DNA of 6,857 nt. It comes from Paracoccaceae bacterium. GTDB taxonomy: Bacteria; Pseudomonadota; Alphaproteobacteria; Rhodobacterales; Rhodobacteraceae. The DNA is taken from the NCBI GenBank assembly GCA_026997055.1, contig JALWJU010000159.1:1-6857 (forward strand), in the 5' to 3' direction. Below, one piece after another: positions 6,418-6,857 of this stretch; within the stretch, counting starts at the first letter, position 1; every line of letters starts with the position of its first letter. The notes under the pieces are model-generated. The model saw only the letters and a program-made list of their open reading frames with translations. It did no database searches and was not told the DNA's origin. Both the position numbers and the translations under genes were made by a program.

Positions 6418-6846
6418 TCATTCGGTGGGGTTGCGGGCCTCGAGTTCGGCGAGCTTCTGCGCGCCCCATTCGAGCTGTTCGGCAAGCTCGGCAATGGCCG
6501 CGTCAAGCTCGTCGCGCTTGGCCTTGAGCCTGGCGAGGTGGCGCTGGCCGATCTCGCAGGTGGCGCGTAGCTGGGTCTTCTGCTGGTCGCCCATGTCGTA
6601 GAGGTCCAGAAGCTGGCGGATCTCCTCGAGCGAGAAGCCGAATCGCTTGCCCTGCAGGATCAGCTTGAGGCGGGCGCGGTCGCGGCGGGTGAACAGGCGC
6701 TTCTGGCCCTCGCGGATCGGGGCGAGAAGCTCCTTGGCCTCGTAAAAGCGCAGCGTGCGGGCGGTGACGCCGTAGGTCTCGACCATTTCGCGGATGGTCA
6801 TCAGGGCGTCGGGCGTCGGGCTTTCGGGCTTTTCGGGGTCAGGCAT
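6418..6846 (-). CDS. MerR-family transcriptional regulator (LiuR-like)
   Basis: A 142-residue DNA-binding protein. After a short Pro/Glu-rich N terminus, residues 16-87 form the MerR winged helix-turn-helix: MTIREMVETYGVTARTLRFY (16-35), wing region REGQKRLFTRRDRARLK (45-61), and LILQGKRFGFSLEEIRQLL (62-80). The signature of RTLRFYE followed by RDRARLKLIL and GKRFGFSLEEI resembles LiuR-type regulators of branched-chain and fatty acyl-CoA catabolism. Residues about 98-136 are a heptad-like dimerisation coiled coil. There is no separate effector domain and only one cysteine (C96), which argues against a classical metal or redox sensor. GGAAAG within 6851-6857 lies just upstream of ATG; the internal ATG at residue 16 has no convincing binding site. 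It heads the unit with the dehydrogenase and probably controls it, but its own promoter and operator lie beyond the window edge. Confidence 0.92.
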   Translation of the reverse strand: MPDPEKPESPTPDALMTIREMVETYGVTARTLRFYEAKELLAPIREGQKRLFTRRDRARLKLILQGKRFGFSLEEIRQLLDLYDMGDQQKTQLRATCEIGQRHLARLKAKRDELDAAIAELAEQLEWGAQKLAELEARNPTE

Positions 6847-6857
6847 CGGGCTTTCCG

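Noticed and set aside
4315..6570. 751-codon open frame on the plus strand, antisense to the dehydrogenase
   Set aside because: It starts just upstream of repeat copy 2 and spans the small gene, the whole dehydrogenase and part of the MerR gene. No domain is recognisable; it is a compositional shadow.

Overview
The window looks like a chromosomal stretch from a high-GC alphaproteobacterium, most likely of the Rhodobacteraceae/roseobacter type. The evidence is by-eye base composition (roughly two-thirds G+C with strong G/C preference at third codon positions), the style of the fatty-acid oxidation proteins, and an intergenic repeat resembling one I recall as common in that family. The organism call is inference; no rRNA or marker gene is present.

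All six genes I accept are on the minus strand, so the window reads right to left. First unit: a MerR-family regulator (6418-6846), 30 nt, an acyl-CoA dehydrogenase of about 590 residues (4609-6387), then a 70-residue ribbon-helix-helix-like protein (4387-4599) whose Shine-Dalgarno sequence overlaps the dehydrogenase stop codon. A 272-nt gene-free gap follows (4115-4386). It holds a strong hairpin with a short T run (candidate terminator), two inverted copies of a REP-like element, a second hairpin and an AT-rich patch that could hold a promoter. Second unit: a glutathione S-transferase-like protein (3479-4114), a thiolase (2251-3459) and a FadB/FadJ-type enoyl-CoA hydratase/3-hydroxyacyl-CoA dehydrogenase (28-2229), spaced by 19 and 21 nt and each with a good ribosome binding site.

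Together the three enzymes cover a full turn of beta-oxidation: acyl-CoA dehydrogenation, enoyl-CoA hydration plus 3-hydroxyacyl-CoA oxidation, and thiolysis. The MerR protein resembles regulators of acyl-CoA catabolism such as LiuR and is the obvious candidate local regulator. No acyl-CoA ligase, electron-transfer flavoprotein or transporter is visible, so these must be elsewhere. The dehydrogenase belongs to the family that includes DmdC (methylmercaptopropionyl-CoA dehydrogenase), so its substrate is not certain to be an ordinary fatty acyl-CoA.

The core is ordinary metabolism rather than a new system. The parts worth a second look are the small RHH-like protein coupled to the dehydrogenase, the GST leading the thiolase/FadJ operon, and the paired repeat/hairpin arrangement between the two units.
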